Positions 34,735 to 42,621 of a DNA stretch of 64,000 nt are shown piece after piece (positions within the stretch are counted from its first letter, which is position 1; every line of letters starts with the position of its first letter). Source of the stretch: DASPWW01 sp963841715. Lineage in GTDB: Bacteria > Actinomycetota > Thermoleophilia > Solirubrobacterales > 70-9. The notes under the pieces were generated by a model that had not been told where the DNA came from, ran no database searches, and saw only the letters and a program-made list of their open reading frames with translations. A program made the translations under genes and the position numbers. The DNA is taken from positions 1 to 64,000 of the forward strand of contig CAWJDP010000005.1 of the NCBI GenBank assembly GCA_963841715.1. The letters are read 5' to 3'.

Positions 34735-35667
34735 TCAGGCCGGCGGCGTCGCCGGCTGCACGTCGAGCAGCTCGGGCTCGATCTCCTCCTCCATCTGCAG
34801 CGTCGTGTGCTCGACGCCGTAACGCTCGGCGAGCAGCGCCTCAAGCCGTTGGCGGACGAGGTCGCGCTCGGCGCCGCGCGCGACGACGACATGTGCGGCG
34901 AGCGCGTTGAAGCCCGAGGTGACCGTCCACAGGTGAAGCTCGTGGACCGCTCGGACGTGGTCCTCGGAGCAGATCGCGGCGCCGATCTGCGCGACGTCCA
35001 TGTCCTTCGGGGCGGCCTCCATGAGGACGTCGAACGGCTCGCGGATCAGCCTCCACGACGAGGCGAGGACGAGCGCGGCGATCCCGAGGCTGATGATCGG
35101 GTCGATCGCCTCCCAGCCGGTCGTCAGCAGGACGACGCCGGAGATCAGCACCCCGATCGAGCCGAGCGCGTCGGCGGCGGAGTGGCGGAGCACCCCCTCG
35201 AGGTTGACGTCGGAGCGCTCGCCGCGCGCGAGCACGACGGTCGCGGCGACGTTGCCGAGCAGGCTCAGAAACCCGACCGCGAGCACGCCGGCCCCGGCGA
35301 CCTGCGGCGGGGCGGAGAGCCGGCCGATCGCCTCGATCGCGATCAGCACCGAGACCCCCGCGAGGGTAAGTCCGTTGACGAGCGCGGCGATGATCTCCGA
35401 GCGCTGGTATCCGAACGTCCGCCGAGGACTGGACGGCCGCGCCGCGAGCCGGGCGGCGAACAGGGCGAGGCCGATCGCGCCTAGGTCGGAGAGCAGGTGC
35501 CCGGCGTCGGCGAGCAGCGCCAGCGACCCTGTGAGGATCCCGGCGACGACCTCGATCGCGAGCAGGACGACGTTGATCGCGAGTGCCGCCCACATCCGGG
35601 CGCCGCTGTCCTCCCGGCGGGCGTCGAGACCGTCCGCGCCTCCACCATACGCATGCGCGTGCGCCAT
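34735..35667 (-). CDS. Cation diffusion facilitator family transporter
   Basis: Membrane exporter of divalent metals (Zn, Co, Cd or Mn) of the CDF family. The 310-residue protein begins with a short His-containing stretch (AHAHAYGG), has six hydrophobic segments with the site-A motif DAGHLLSDLGA and the second HSAADALGSIGVL, and ends in a cytoplasmic domain with EDHVRAVHELHLWTV. The HxxxD pairs in membrane helices 2 and 5 indicate zinc-type selectivity. No metal-sensing regulator is adjacent. It is 52 bp from the acyl-CoA dehydrogenase stop. Confidence 0.93.
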   Translation of the reverse strand: MAHAHAYGGGADGLDARREDSGARMWAALAINVVLLAIEVVAGILTGSLALLADAGHLLSDLGAIGLALFAARLAARPSSPRRTFGYQRSEIIAALVNGLTLAGVSVLIAIEAIGRLSAPPQVAGAGVLAVGFLSLLGNVAATVVLARGERSDVNLEGVLRHSAADALGSIGVLISGVVLLTTGWEAIDPIISLGIAALVLASSWRLIREPFDVLMEAAPKDMDVAQIGAAICSEDHVRAVHELHLWTVTSGFNALAAHVVVARGAERDLVRQRLEALLAERYGVEHTTLQMEEEIEPELLDVQPATPPA

Positions 35668-35719
35668 CCGGAGGCGAGGATAGGTCCTCGCCCCACTGCC
35701 CGTACGGCTCAGGCCGGGC

Positions 35720-37099
35720 TCAGGCGGTGGTCTTCGCCGCGGATGCGTCCGAGGCGCCGTTGCCGGAGCCCTCGGTCGCCGCCGCGACCGCGTCCTTGAA
35801 CGGGGTGTGGCCGTTCGAGGCGGCGCCGTTCGACGCGATGTCGGCCGCCTGGAGCAGCCGCTGGCGGTACTCCTCGGCCTGCATCCGCGAGATCACGAGC
35901 CGCTGAATCTCGGCCGTGCCCTCGAACAGCTGGTAGATCTTCGCGTCGCGGAACCACTTCTCGAGCGGGCAGTCGCGGCTCTGCGCGAACGGGCCGACGA
36001 GGTCCATGCACGTGCGCGTCGCCCACATCGCGACGTCGCCGCCCTTCAGCTTCGACATCGAGCCCTGGCCGCCGGTCAGCGGCTTGCCGGTCCGGGCCAT
36101 CCACGACGCGCGCTGCACGAGCAGCCGCGCCGACTCGATCTCGGTCGCGATGTCGCCGAGCCGCTGCTGGATGTGCTGGCGCTCGAGCGGCGGGCGCCCG
36201 GCGGTCGAGCTCTCGTCGAGGGCGGCCTCGATCGGGTCGATCGAGACCCCGTCGTCGAGGTAGGCGAGCGTCCACTCGTACGCGGCCTGCGCGATTCCGA
36301 GCGCCGAAGCGCCCACGACCGGTCGCGTCATCTCGAACGTCGCGAGCGCGTTCGAGGCGCGTCCTGACGACTGGCCCGAGCGCGCGCGCTCAAGCTTCGC
36401 GTTCAGCTTGTCCATTCCGCCGAGCAGGTTGTCGACCGGGATCCGACAGTCCTCGAGCACGACCTCACCGGTGTGCGAGGCGCGGATCCCGAGCTTCGAC
36501 TCCTTCTGGCCCTCGTGGATGCCGGGCGTCCCCTTCGGGACGACGAACGAGGCCTGGCCGCGATGGCCGAGCTCGGGGTCGACGGTCGCCACTATGACGT
36601 GGACGTCGGCAATCCCGCCGTTGCTGATGAAGACCTTGGTGCCGTTGAGGACCCACTCGTCGCCGTCGAGCTTCGCGGTCGTGCGGAGGCTCTTGACGTC
36701 GGAGCCGGCCTGCGGCTCGGTGACGGCGTAGGCGCCGAGCTTGATCTCGTCGCCGACGCCGAAGCACTCGGGGACCCACTTCGCGATCTGCTCCGGGGTG
36801 CCGCTCGAGGCGAGGCCCGCGGCGGCGAGCGAGGAGGCGGACATCGCCAGCGCGATCCCGGCGCATCCCCAGTGGAGCTCCTCCGCGTAGATGATGCTGA
36901 ACTGACCGTCGGGGTCGGCGCCGAGCCGCTGGATGTGCTCGAGGCCGTGGAGGTTCCACTCCCGGGCGGTCTTCATGACCTCCCACGGGACGCTCTCCTC
37001 GGCGTCGTGCTTGGGCGCGGCCGGACGGATCACCTCGGTGGCGAAGCGCCGGCAGTAGTCCTTGAACTCCTGCTGCTCGTCGGTCAGGGCGAAATCCAT
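35720..37099 (-). CDS. Acyl-CoA dehydrogenase
   Basis: FAD enzyme that introduces the 2,3-double bond in acyl-CoA in fatty-acid oxidation. The 459-residue protein shows the family's N-terminal helical domain (MDFALTDEQQEFKDYCRRFA), YAVTEPQAGSDVKSLRTTA, the middle beta domain with KVFISNGGIADVHV, VDNLLGGM, ARQ-like RASNALATFEMTRPVV and the C-terminal LFEGTAEIQRLVISR. The extra 60-residue tail is Gly/Ala/Ser-rich. A TetR-type operator-like palindrome sits 69 bases upstream of the start and is identical over 14 bp to one before the thiolase and 3-hydroxyacyl-CoA dehydrogenase genes. Confidence 0.92.
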   Translation of the reverse strand: MDFALTDEQQEFKDYCRRFATEVIRPAAPKHDAEESVPWEVMKTAREWNLHGLEHIQRLGADPDGQFSIIYAEELHWGCAGIALAMSASSLAAAGLASSGTPEQIAKWVPECFGVGDEIKLGAYAVTEPQAGSDVKSLRTTAKLDGDEWVLNGTKVFISNGGIADVHVIVATVDPELGHRGQASFVVPKGTPGIHEGQKESKLGIRASHTGEVVLEDCRIPVDNLLGGMDKLNAKLERARSGQSSGRASNALATFEMTRPVVGASALGIAQAAYEWTLAYLDDGVSIDPIEAALDESSTAGRPPLERQHIQQRLGDIATEIESARLLVQRASWMARTGKPLTGGQGSMSKLKGGDVAMWATRTCMDLVGPFAQSRDCPLEKWFRDAKIYQLFEGTAEIQRLVISRMQAEEYRQRLLQAADIASNGAASNGHTPFKDAVAAATEGSGNGASDASAAKTTA

Positions 37100-37168
37100 C
37101 CGGGTCCTCCGTGGCTGGCGGCCGAGAGGTATGTCACGGCCCGCCGCCGGCTCGTGGTTGCCGTCGAT

Positions 37169-37182
37169 TGACTGGTCAGTCA
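37169..37182. promoter_or_regulatory. Operator-like palindrome TGACTGGTCAGTCA upstream of acyl-CoA dehydrogenase
   Basis: TGACT-GGTC-AGTCA, 5-bp inverted arms with a 4-base spacer, lies 70 bases before the acyl-CoA dehydrogenase start. The identical 14-mer occurs at 45010-45023 inside a longer palindrome. The form fits TetR-family repressors of fatty-acid oxidation genes. Shared exact site implies a common regulator; the regulator itself was not identified. Confidence 0.7.
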
Positions 37183-37321
37183 GCCAGTCTAACGCCTACC
37201 CGGACATACGGCGCAGGTAAGTCCCACTCCCGTGCGTGGGCCGTGCCTGCGCCGCGGAAGCTCCCGGCGCCTCGATGCGGGCCCGCGCGCAGCCGGGCGG
37301 CGACCAATAACGTTGCGCGCC

Positions 37322-38560
37322 GTGCTCGCACGGCTGCGCTACAGGATCTCTGACCTGCGCTACAGGGCCCGCTACGCGGGCTGGACCCGCGTCGTGCTCA
37401 CCGTCCTCGGCGTGCTCGCGCTCGTCGTCGCGGCCGCGTTCGCGGTCATCGAGCTCTCAGGAAGCAGCCACACGACGATTCTCACCGGGCAGGCGGCGGG
37501 CACGTCCGGGTACCCGGCCGAGGCGACGAAGAACACGACCCGCGTCGCGGGCGCCGACCCGACCGCCGACGCCGCGAGCGTCGCGCTGGCGACCTTCCCC
37601 CCCGCGGGGGGCATCGAGCAGCCGGCGGCGGTCACCGTCGTCCCGTCCGACAACTGGCCCGGCGGAGTGGCCGCGTCGGTCCTCGCCGCGCCGCCGGTCA
37701 GCGCCCCGGTGCTGCTTAGCAGTCCGAACTCGGTCCCCGAACAGACGACCAGCGCGCTGACGACGCTGGCGCCGCCGGGCTCGAAGGCGACCGGCGGCGC
37801 GCAGGCGTTCCGGATCGGGAACGCTGGGCTGCCGGAGGGACTGCGCTCGACCACGGCGCCGGGCAACGATCCCGCGACGCTCGCGGGAGCCATCGACCAG
37901 CTCCACCAGCGGCTCACCGGCGAGGGACCCGCCGCGGTCGTGATCGCGTCGACAGCCGACCCCTCGTTCGCGATGCCTGCCGCCGCCTGGGCGGCCCGCT
38001 CCGGCGACCCGGTGCTGTTCGTCGACCAAAACGCGATCCCGAAGCCGACGCTGCTGGCGCTGAAGCGCGACAAGCCGCGCTCCGCGTACCTCCTCGGCCC
38101 CTCGTCGGTGTCCTCTGACCAGGTGCTAGCCGACATCAAGAAGCTGGTCCCCAACGTCACCCGGATCCAGGGCCCCGACCCGGTCACGAACGCGATCGCG
38201 TTCGCCCGCTTCCACGATGGCTCGTTCGGCTGGAACATCATCGACCCCGGGCACGGGCTCGTGATCGAGAACACGTCGCGCCCGCTCGACGCCGCCGCGG
38301 CGGCGCCGCTGTCGGGGAGAGGGACGTGGGGACCGCTGCTGCTCACCGACACGGCCAACGCCGTTCCGCCGCCGCTGCGCTCATACCTGCTCGACATCAA
38401 GCCCGGATACGTGGACGATCCGACGCGCGCGTTCTACAACCACGCCTGGCTGATCGGCGACACGGCGACTATCAGCGTCAACTTCCAGGCCCAGGTCGAC
38501 GATCTGCTGGAGGTCGCCAAGGTACAGTCGGGCTCCGCCCGGGTGCCCCCGAATCAGTGA
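37322..38560 (+). CDS. Cell wall-binding repeat (CWB2-like) protein, membrane-anchored
   Basis: A 412-residue protein from the GTG at 37322 (an ATG-less extension reaches 37232 but is rich in Arg and unlikely to be coding). A basic N-terminus RYRISDLRYRARY precedes one membrane segment (RVVLTVLGVLALVVAAAFAV). The outside part has CWB2-like repeats: DNWPGGVAASVLAAPPVSAPVLL, FAMPAAAWAARSGDPVLFVD, RSAYLLGPSSVSSDQVLADI and WNIIDPGHGLVIEN. CWB2 domains in other bacteria anchor proteins to wall polymers. The C-terminus carries LIGDTATISVNFQAQVDDLLE. Role unknown; it is not followed by genes in operon overlap. Confidence 0.7.
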   Translation: MLARLRYRISDLRYRARYAGWTRVVLTVLGVLALVVAAAFAVIELSGSSHTTILTGQAAGTSGYPAEATKNTTRVAGADPTADAASVALATFPPAGGIEQPAAVTVVPSDNWPGGVAASVLAAPPVSAPVLLSSPNSVPEQTTSALTTLAPPGSKATGGAQAFRIGNAGLPEGLRSTTAPGNDPATLAGAIDQLHQRLTGEGPAAVVIASTADPSFAMPAAAWAARSGDPVLFVDQNAIPKPTLLALKRDKPRSAYLLGPSSVSSDQVLADIKKLVPNVTRIQGPDPVTNAIAFARFHDGSFGWNIIDPGHGLVIENTSRPLDAAAAAPLSGRGTWGPLLLTDTANAVPPPLRSYLLDIKPGYVDDPTRAFYNHAWLIGDTATISVNFQAQVDDLLEVAKVQSGSARVPPNQ

Positions 38561-38570
38561 GATCGAGAAT

Positions 38571-38633
38571 CACCAACACTCACCTGCCAGTCGCCTCGCA
38601 GTCGGGCTGCGCCCGATGCTCGACGCCAAGATC
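38571..38633 (-). repeat. Dispersed 61-63 bp element, copy B
   Basis: Read on the minus strand, this stretch matches 59005-59065 (plus strand) at about 50 of 61 columns, with 9-10 mismatches and two single-base insertions. Copy B carries the hairpin TCGGGC-GCA-GCCCGA (38602-38616), while copy A has TCGGC-GAA-GCCGA. The two insertions are opposite each other in the stem, so base pairing is preserved. A second possible pairing is CTGC with GCAG. It overlaps the N-terminal start region of the small ORF at 38616, so one of the two readings may not be real there. Confidence 0.65.
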
Positions 38634-38903
38634 ATGAGCGAAGCCGAGAGACCGGACAGGCTCGACCCCGCGCACGAGGTCAGCGTCGAGGATATCCGCG
38701 CCCTCGCCGGGCCCGCGACGCCGCACTTCGCGCTTCAGATCCGCAACCGGATCCGGCGCCTGATCGGGCCGCTCGCCGCGGGCGCTCCGGCGCGCGTCGA
38801 GGGCGAGCGCCAGATCGCGAGGCTCGAGGAGCTCGCGATGCACAGTGGCGAGCCGCGCGGGCCGGGGCCCGAGGCGCGCTCGGTCGCGCGCGAAGTCGAG
38901 TAG
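38616..38903 (+). CDS. Small conserved-looking protein of unknown function
   Basis: A 95-residue reading; ATG at 38616 or 38634. The part DPAHEVSVEDIRALAGPATPHF to LARLEELA is compact, amphipathic and looks like a folded helical domain (ALQIRNRIRRLIGPLAAG). Its last codon is 3 bp from the methyltransferase GTG, so the two are probably co-transcribed and translationally close. The N-terminal part overlaps the dispersed repeat copy B, so the start may be 38634. No recognised family. Confidence 0.55.
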   Translation: MLDAKIMSEAERPDRLDPAHEVSVEDIRALAGPATPHFALQIRNRIRRLIGPLAAGAPARVEGERQIARLEELAMHSGEPRGPGPEARSVAREVE

Positions 38904-38906
38904 GCC

Positions 38907-39713
38907 GTGAGCGGGGCGGTCGAGGCAGGGCCGGAGCGGGCCTTCGCGCGCGCGCGCGCGCTGATGCCGCCCGAGATCGTCGAGCGGATCCCGCCGGGCC
39001 GGGCCGTCGGCGGCTACCTCGACCTGCTCACTGACGGCTGCGCCCCGGAGTCGACGGGACCGACCCAGGACCTGATGACGACGCGGCTCGTGCCACAGAT
39101 CTACGAGCGCTACTGGCGCCCGGCGCTCGGGCGGGTCGCGAAGGGCATCACGGGCCCCGGGATGGCCGAGGAGGTGCGGATCGCGCGGCTGATGATGGCG
39201 CTCTCACCCGGCGACGCCGTGCTCGACGTTGCCTGCGGACCGGGCAACTTCGCGCGCGAGTTCGCGCGCGGGGTCGGCGCCGAGGGCCTCGTCGTCGGGA
39301 TCGACACCTCGCCGACGATGCTCGAGCGCGCCGCCGCGGAGCTCGAGGCGTCGGGGCTCGGCAACCTCGCACTGCTCCGCGGTGACGTCGCGCGGCTGCC
39401 GTTTCGCGACGGCAGCTTCGACGCCGTGTGCTGCTTCGCGGCGCTGCACCTGTTCGCGGAGCCGTTCGAGGCGATCGGCGAGATGACGCGGGTCATGGCG
39501 CCCGGCGGGCGACTGGCGCTGATGACCTCGGTGCGCCGCGAGCTGACGCTGCCGGCGCTGAAGCCACTGTTCCAGCGCGCGAGCGGGATCCGCATCTTCG
39601 AGTCCGAGGAGATCGTCGCAGCGCTCCAGGCGCTCGGCTACGTCGACATCCACCAGCGACTCGCGGGAATGGTTCAGTTCGTCGGCGCGACGTTGGGGCC
39701 GGCTCGCGGCTAG
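38907..39713 (+). CDS. Class I SAM-dependent methyltransferase
   Basis: A 268-residue methyltransferase with GTG start. Motif I is AVLDVACGPGNFARE, followed by GIDTSPTMLERAAAELEASGLGN, RGDVARLPFRDGSFDAV and TSVRRELTLP. The order matches UbiE/Methyltransf_11-type small-molecule methyltransferases. An N-terminal extension of about 90 residues precedes the SAM fold, with MPPEIVERIPPGRAVGGYLDL. The substrate is unknown. It follows the 95-residue small protein with a 3-bp gap. Confidence 0.82.
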   Translation: MSGAVEAGPERAFARARALMPPEIVERIPPGRAVGGYLDLLTDGCAPESTGPTQDLMTTRLVPQIYERYWRPALGRVAKGITGPGMAEEVRIARLMMALSPGDAVLDVACGPGNFAREFARGVGAEGLVVGIDTSPTMLERAAAELEASGLGNLALLRGDVARLPFRDGSFDAVCCFAALHLFAEPFEAIGEMTRVMAPGGRLALMTSVRRELTLPALKPLFQRASGIRIFESEEIVAALQALGYVDIHQRLAGMVQFVGATLGPARG

Positions 39714-39886
39714 GGCCTTCGCGCCCAGCCGATCTTCGCCAACACTGGGATCTCGAGGCCCTCGCCGGCATAGGTCGGGGCGCGTGCGTTCAGCCGGCGA
39801 TCTCGAATTCCCTGTAGGCCTCGCCATCGCTCATCTCGCCGATCCGACCTCCTCGGTCGCGGGGGCGGAGGATATGCTGGCCGGCC

Positions 39887-40558
39887 TTGAAGGAGATCGC
39901 CCCCGACCTGTGGCATCTGGGAGGACTTCCGCCCAACGGGATCAACGTCTACCTCGCAGAGGACGTGCTGGTCGACGCCGCGACGAAACGCGCCGGGAGG
40001 CGGATCACGCGCCAGATCGGCGACCGCAAGCTATCGGCGATGGCGCTCACCCACGCGCATCCCGACCACCAGGGCGCCGCGAAGGAGATCTGCGAGGCGC
40101 AGCGCATCCCGCTCGCCTGTCACGCGGACGACGTCGACGCGATGGAGGGCCGCCGGCCGGTCCAGGAGTCGCATCGCGACCATCCCGTCAACAGGCTCGT
40201 GCGCCGGTTCTGGGAGGGTCCGCCGCACAAGGTCGACCGGGTGCTGAGCGAGGGCGACGAGGTCGCGGGCTTCCGGGTGATTCACGCTCCCGGCCACGCT
40301 CGCGGCGAGGTGATCTTCTTCCGCGACTCCGACCGCGCTGCGATCGCGGGCGACGTGATCAACATGATGAATCTGTGGACGGGGATCCCCGGGATCCACG
40401 AGCCGCCGAAGATCTTCACCCTCGACCCGGTCGAGAACCGGCGCTCGATCCGCAAGCTGCTCGAGCTGCGGCCGTCGGTGATCTGCGTCGGCCACGGCGC
40501 GCCGCTGCGCGACCTCTCGAAGCTCGAGCGCTTCGCCGAGAAGCTGCCCGCGGACTAG
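39887..40558 (+). CDS. MBL fold metallo-hydrolase
   Basis: A 223-residue metallo-beta-lactamase fold hydrolase. TTG at 39887 seems the start (no ATG in the frame; GGAGGA lies 14 bases before). The metal motif THAHPDHQG (HxHxDH) is present, with later HAPGHARGEVIFF and CVGHGAP supplying further ligands, and an Asp in AGDVIN. Cytoplasmic; relatives include glyoxalase II and lactonases. The insertion MEGRRPVQESHRDHPVNRL is rich in His and Arg. The substrate cannot be named. Convergent with the luciferase-like gene, 16 bp away. Confidence 0.85.
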   Translation: MKEIAPDLWHLGGLPPNGINVYLAEDVLVDAATKRAGRRITRQIGDRKLSAMALTHAHPDHQGAAKEICEAQRIPLACHADDVDAMEGRRPVQESHRDHPVNRLVRRFWEGPPHKVDRVLSEGDEVAGFRVIHAPGHARGEVIFFRDSDRAAIAGDVINMMNLWTGIPGIHEPPKIFTLDPVENRRSIRKLLELRPSVICVGHGAPLRDLSKLERFAEKLPAD

Positions 40559-40574
40559 GGACTTCGGGACGCGC

Positions 40575-41606
40575 TCAGCCGGCGGCGGGCGCGAACGACT
40601 CGACGATCCGCGACTGGTATGCCATGAGCTGCTCCGGCGGGATGAAGTAGGTCGGCGGCGTGAGGAACAGCCCGTCGGCGCGCTCAGAGACCTCGAACAC
40701 GCGGTCGCGGACCTTGTCGAGCGGGCCCGCGGCAGTGTAGGCGTCGACCATCTCGTCGCCGACCGCGTCGGCCATCGTCGCGAAGTCGCCGGCTCGGAAG
40801 GCCTCCTGGACGGCGGTCGCCTGCTCGCCGAAGCCGTGCATCTCCCAAAGCGGCATGTACGTGCGCACCGTCGCGTAGAAGGCGACGGTGCGGCGGGCGG
40901 CGTCGTAGGCGGCCTGCTGGTCGTCGTCTATCGCGCAGCACACGGTCGGGATGAAGTCGAACTCGGCGCGCTCGCGGCCGGAGCGGCGCAGCCCCTCATC
41001 GAGGTTCGCGATCACGACCTCGTCGAGCCAACGCAGCGAGCACATCGGGTGGCCGATCATCCCGTCGGCGACATCGCCGGCCATGCGCGCCATTCCCTCG
41101 CGGACGGCGGCGGTGTAGATCGGGATGCTCTCGCGAGCGGGCGCGTGCGGGCGCACCCAGCCCTTGATGTCGATGTCGTGGTACTCGCCCTCGTAGCGGA
41201 TCGGCTCGCCGGCGTGCGCCTGGGCCATGATCAGCCGCACCGCCTCGATCGTCTCGCGCAGGTGCGGTGCCGGGCGCCCGTACTCGACCCCGTGCCAGGT
41301 CTCGTTCAGGCGCTTGACCCCGGCACCGAGCCCGAGCCTGAAGCGCCCGCCTGAGATCTCGTCGATGTCGAGCGCCGAGACGGCGATGATGAACGGGCTG
41401 CGGGTGAACGCCCATGCGATGCCGGTGGCGACGCCGATCCGCTCCGTGCGCGCCGCGAGCCACGTCGCCTGGGTGATCGAGCTGCGGAACAGCTCGGGCG
41501 TCCACAGGCACTCGATCCCGGCCCGCTCCGCGGCCTGCGCCTCGGCGGCGAGCTCATCCGTCGTGCCGCCGATCGCGGCGATCGAGATCCGGTCGAGCGC
41601 CGTCAC
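40575..41606 (-). CDS. LLM class flavin-dependent oxidoreductase (F420/FMN-type)
   Basis: A 343-residue luciferase-like monooxygenase-fold protein. The sequence begins ISIAAIGGTTDELAAEAQAAE and has the typical IGVATGIAWAFTRSPFIIAVSALDIDEISGGRFRLGLGAG, HLRETIEAVRLIMAQ and IPIYTAAVREGMARMAGDVADGMIGHP elements of this family. It is nearer to F420-dependent dehydrogenase types than to bacterial luciferases. Substrate unknown. It starts 4 bp before the stop of lipoprotein paralogue 1, so may be downstream of it in one mRNA. Confidence 0.85.
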   Translation of the reverse strand: MTALDRISIAAIGGTTDELAAEAQAAERAGIECLWTPELFRSSITQATWLAARTERIGVATGIAWAFTRSPFIIAVSALDIDEISGGRFRLGLGAGVKRLNETWHGVEYGRPAPHLRETIEAVRLIMAQAHAGEPIRYEGEYHDIDIKGWVRPHAPARESIPIYTAAVREGMARMAGDVADGMIGHPMCSLRWLDEVVIANLDEGLRRSGRERAEFDFIPTVCCAIDDDQQAAYDAARRTVAFYATVRTYMPLWEMHGFGEQATAVQEAFRAGDFATMADAVGDEMVDAYTAAGPLDKVRDRVFEVSERADGLFLTPPTYFIPPEQLMAYQSRIVESFAPAAG

Positions 41607-41610
41607 GTTT

Positions 41611-42057
41611 TCACCTCCCGCAGGTGTCGAGGCCGTACGCCCGCGCGAGCCGGTCGAACCGGGCGTAGGGCTTGGCGCCGCTTCCCGCCTCGGCGAGCGC
41701 CGGGTTCCGCTTGACCCGGTGTACGGTCCGCTTCGCCGCGGCGACGATCGCCTCGACCCGGCCCTCGTCCCCCTGCGGCGGGGTCAGATGGCTGATCTGG
41801 TTGCTCTGGTTCTGGATGCTCGGCACGACCGTGTCGGCGATGAACTTCCTCTGCTCGGCGCGCGACGGCTTGCCGCCCGAGAACGTCCTCTTCGCCTGCT
41901 GCTTGATCTGGGCCTGTCCCTTGCGGCAGATCTTGTTCGCCTGCGCGACGAACTCCTGCTTCGATGGCGTCTCGGACTGGCCCGCTCCCCCGCACCCGGC
42001 TGCGATCAGGGTCGCCGCCAAGATCACGCCGAGGGCACAGGCGAGCCTCCCGATCAC
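41611..42057 (-). CDS. Lipoprotein, tandem paralogue 1
   Basis: A 148-residue lipoprotein. Lipobox LIAAGC at about residues 17-22, followed by Gly/Ser and an amphipathic helical body with NKICRKGQAQIKQQA, SRAEQRKFIADTVVPSIQNQSNQI and SHLTPPQGDE, then AYGLDTCGR at the end. Two Cys (one in IC-RKG, one near the C-terminus) probably form a disulfide. It is the third member of a tandem set and is separated from members 2 and 3 by a perfect hairpin. The function is unknown. Confidence 0.8.
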   Translation of the reverse strand: MIGRLACALGVILAATLIAAGCGGAGQSETPSKQEFVAQANKICRKGQAQIKQQAKRTFSGGKPSRAEQRKFIADTVVPSIQNQSNQISHLTPPQGDEGRVEAIVAAAKRTVHRVKRNPALAEAGSGAKPYARFDRLARAYGLDTCGR

Positions 42058-42084
42058 CCTCGGGACCCTATCCGGCGAAGGCGG

Positions 42085-42116
42085 GAGAGAGGGGCGCCCG
42101 CAGGCGCCCCTCTCTC
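42085..42116 (-). terminator. Perfect 14-bp stem hairpin, likely transcription terminator
   Basis: GAGAGAGGGGCGCC (42085-42098) and GGCGCCCCTCTCTC (42103-42116) are an exact inverted repeat with a CGCA loop. It lies in the 78-bp gap between lipoprotein paralogues 2 and 1, so it can end the paralogue 3-2 mRNA. No U-run follows on the minus strand; strong stems without U-runs are common in GC-rich actinobacteria. A regulatory attenuator for paralogue 1 is another reading. Confidence 0.75.
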
Positions 42117-42135
42117 GAAAACGTTTGCGACAGAC

Positions 42136-42594
42136 CTAACCCCCCGAGGCGCAGGTGGTGAGCCCGTACGCGTTCGCGAGCTTGTTGGTCTCGGCGAAGG
42201 GATCCTGCCCACCTTGCTGGGTGACAAGGCTCGGGTCCTTCTTGACCTCGTCGAGCGCCTTATTCGCAGCGGCGAGGATCGCGTTCACCTGGTCCTCGTC
42301 TCCGCTCGGGGGAGTGAGGTCGCTGATCTGGTTGATCTGGCTCTGGGTACTGGGGATCACCGTGTCGGTGGCGAACTTGTTCAAGTCGGCGCTCGACGGC
42401 TTGCCGCTCTTGAACGTCGCGTTCGCGGCCTTGTTGATCTCCTGGTTGCCCTTCTTGCAAATCGCGTTCGCCTGGCTGTCGAACTGCGCCTTCGTCAGCG
42501 CCGTCGTGGACGTGCTGTTGTTGCTGCCGCCGCACCCGGCGGTGATCATGCCCACCGCCGTCAAGGCGGCTAGCGCGGATACGAACTTGCTCAT
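42136..42594 (-). CDS. Lipoprotein, tandem paralogue 2
   Basis: A 152-residue lipoprotein with lipobox MITAGC. The body has the same order as the neighbours: FDSQANAICKKGNQEINKAA, SADLNKFATDTVIPSTQSQINQI and DLTPPSGDEDQ, KALDEVKKDPSLV, and a C-terminal GQDPFAETNKLANAYGLTTCASGG. Paired Cys as in paralogue 1. The gene is 27 bp after paralogue 3 and ends 19 bp before the perfect hairpin, forming a two-gene unit with paralogue 3. Exported to the outside of the membrane; role unknown. Confidence 0.8.
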   Translation of the reverse strand: MSKFVSALAALTAVGMITAGCGGSNNSTSTTALTKAQFDSQANAICKKGNQEINKAANATFKSGKPSSADLNKFATDTVIPSTQSQINQISDLTPPSGDEDQVNAILAAANKALDEVKKDPSLVTQQGGQDPFAETNKLANAYGLTTCASGG

Positions 42595-42621
42595 CTTCTC
42601 TCCTAATCCTCTTGCTCGCGC

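Noticed and set aside
37232..37321. Upstream extension of the CWB2-like gene to 37232
   Set aside because: Arg/Pro/Gly-rich, no homology or ribosome site; GTG at 37322 precedes the basic and membrane segments.
38907..39713. Menaquinone or ubiquinone methyltransferase (UbiE) name
   Set aside because: Fold matches but substrate residues and quinone gene neighbours are absent, so only the general class is stated.
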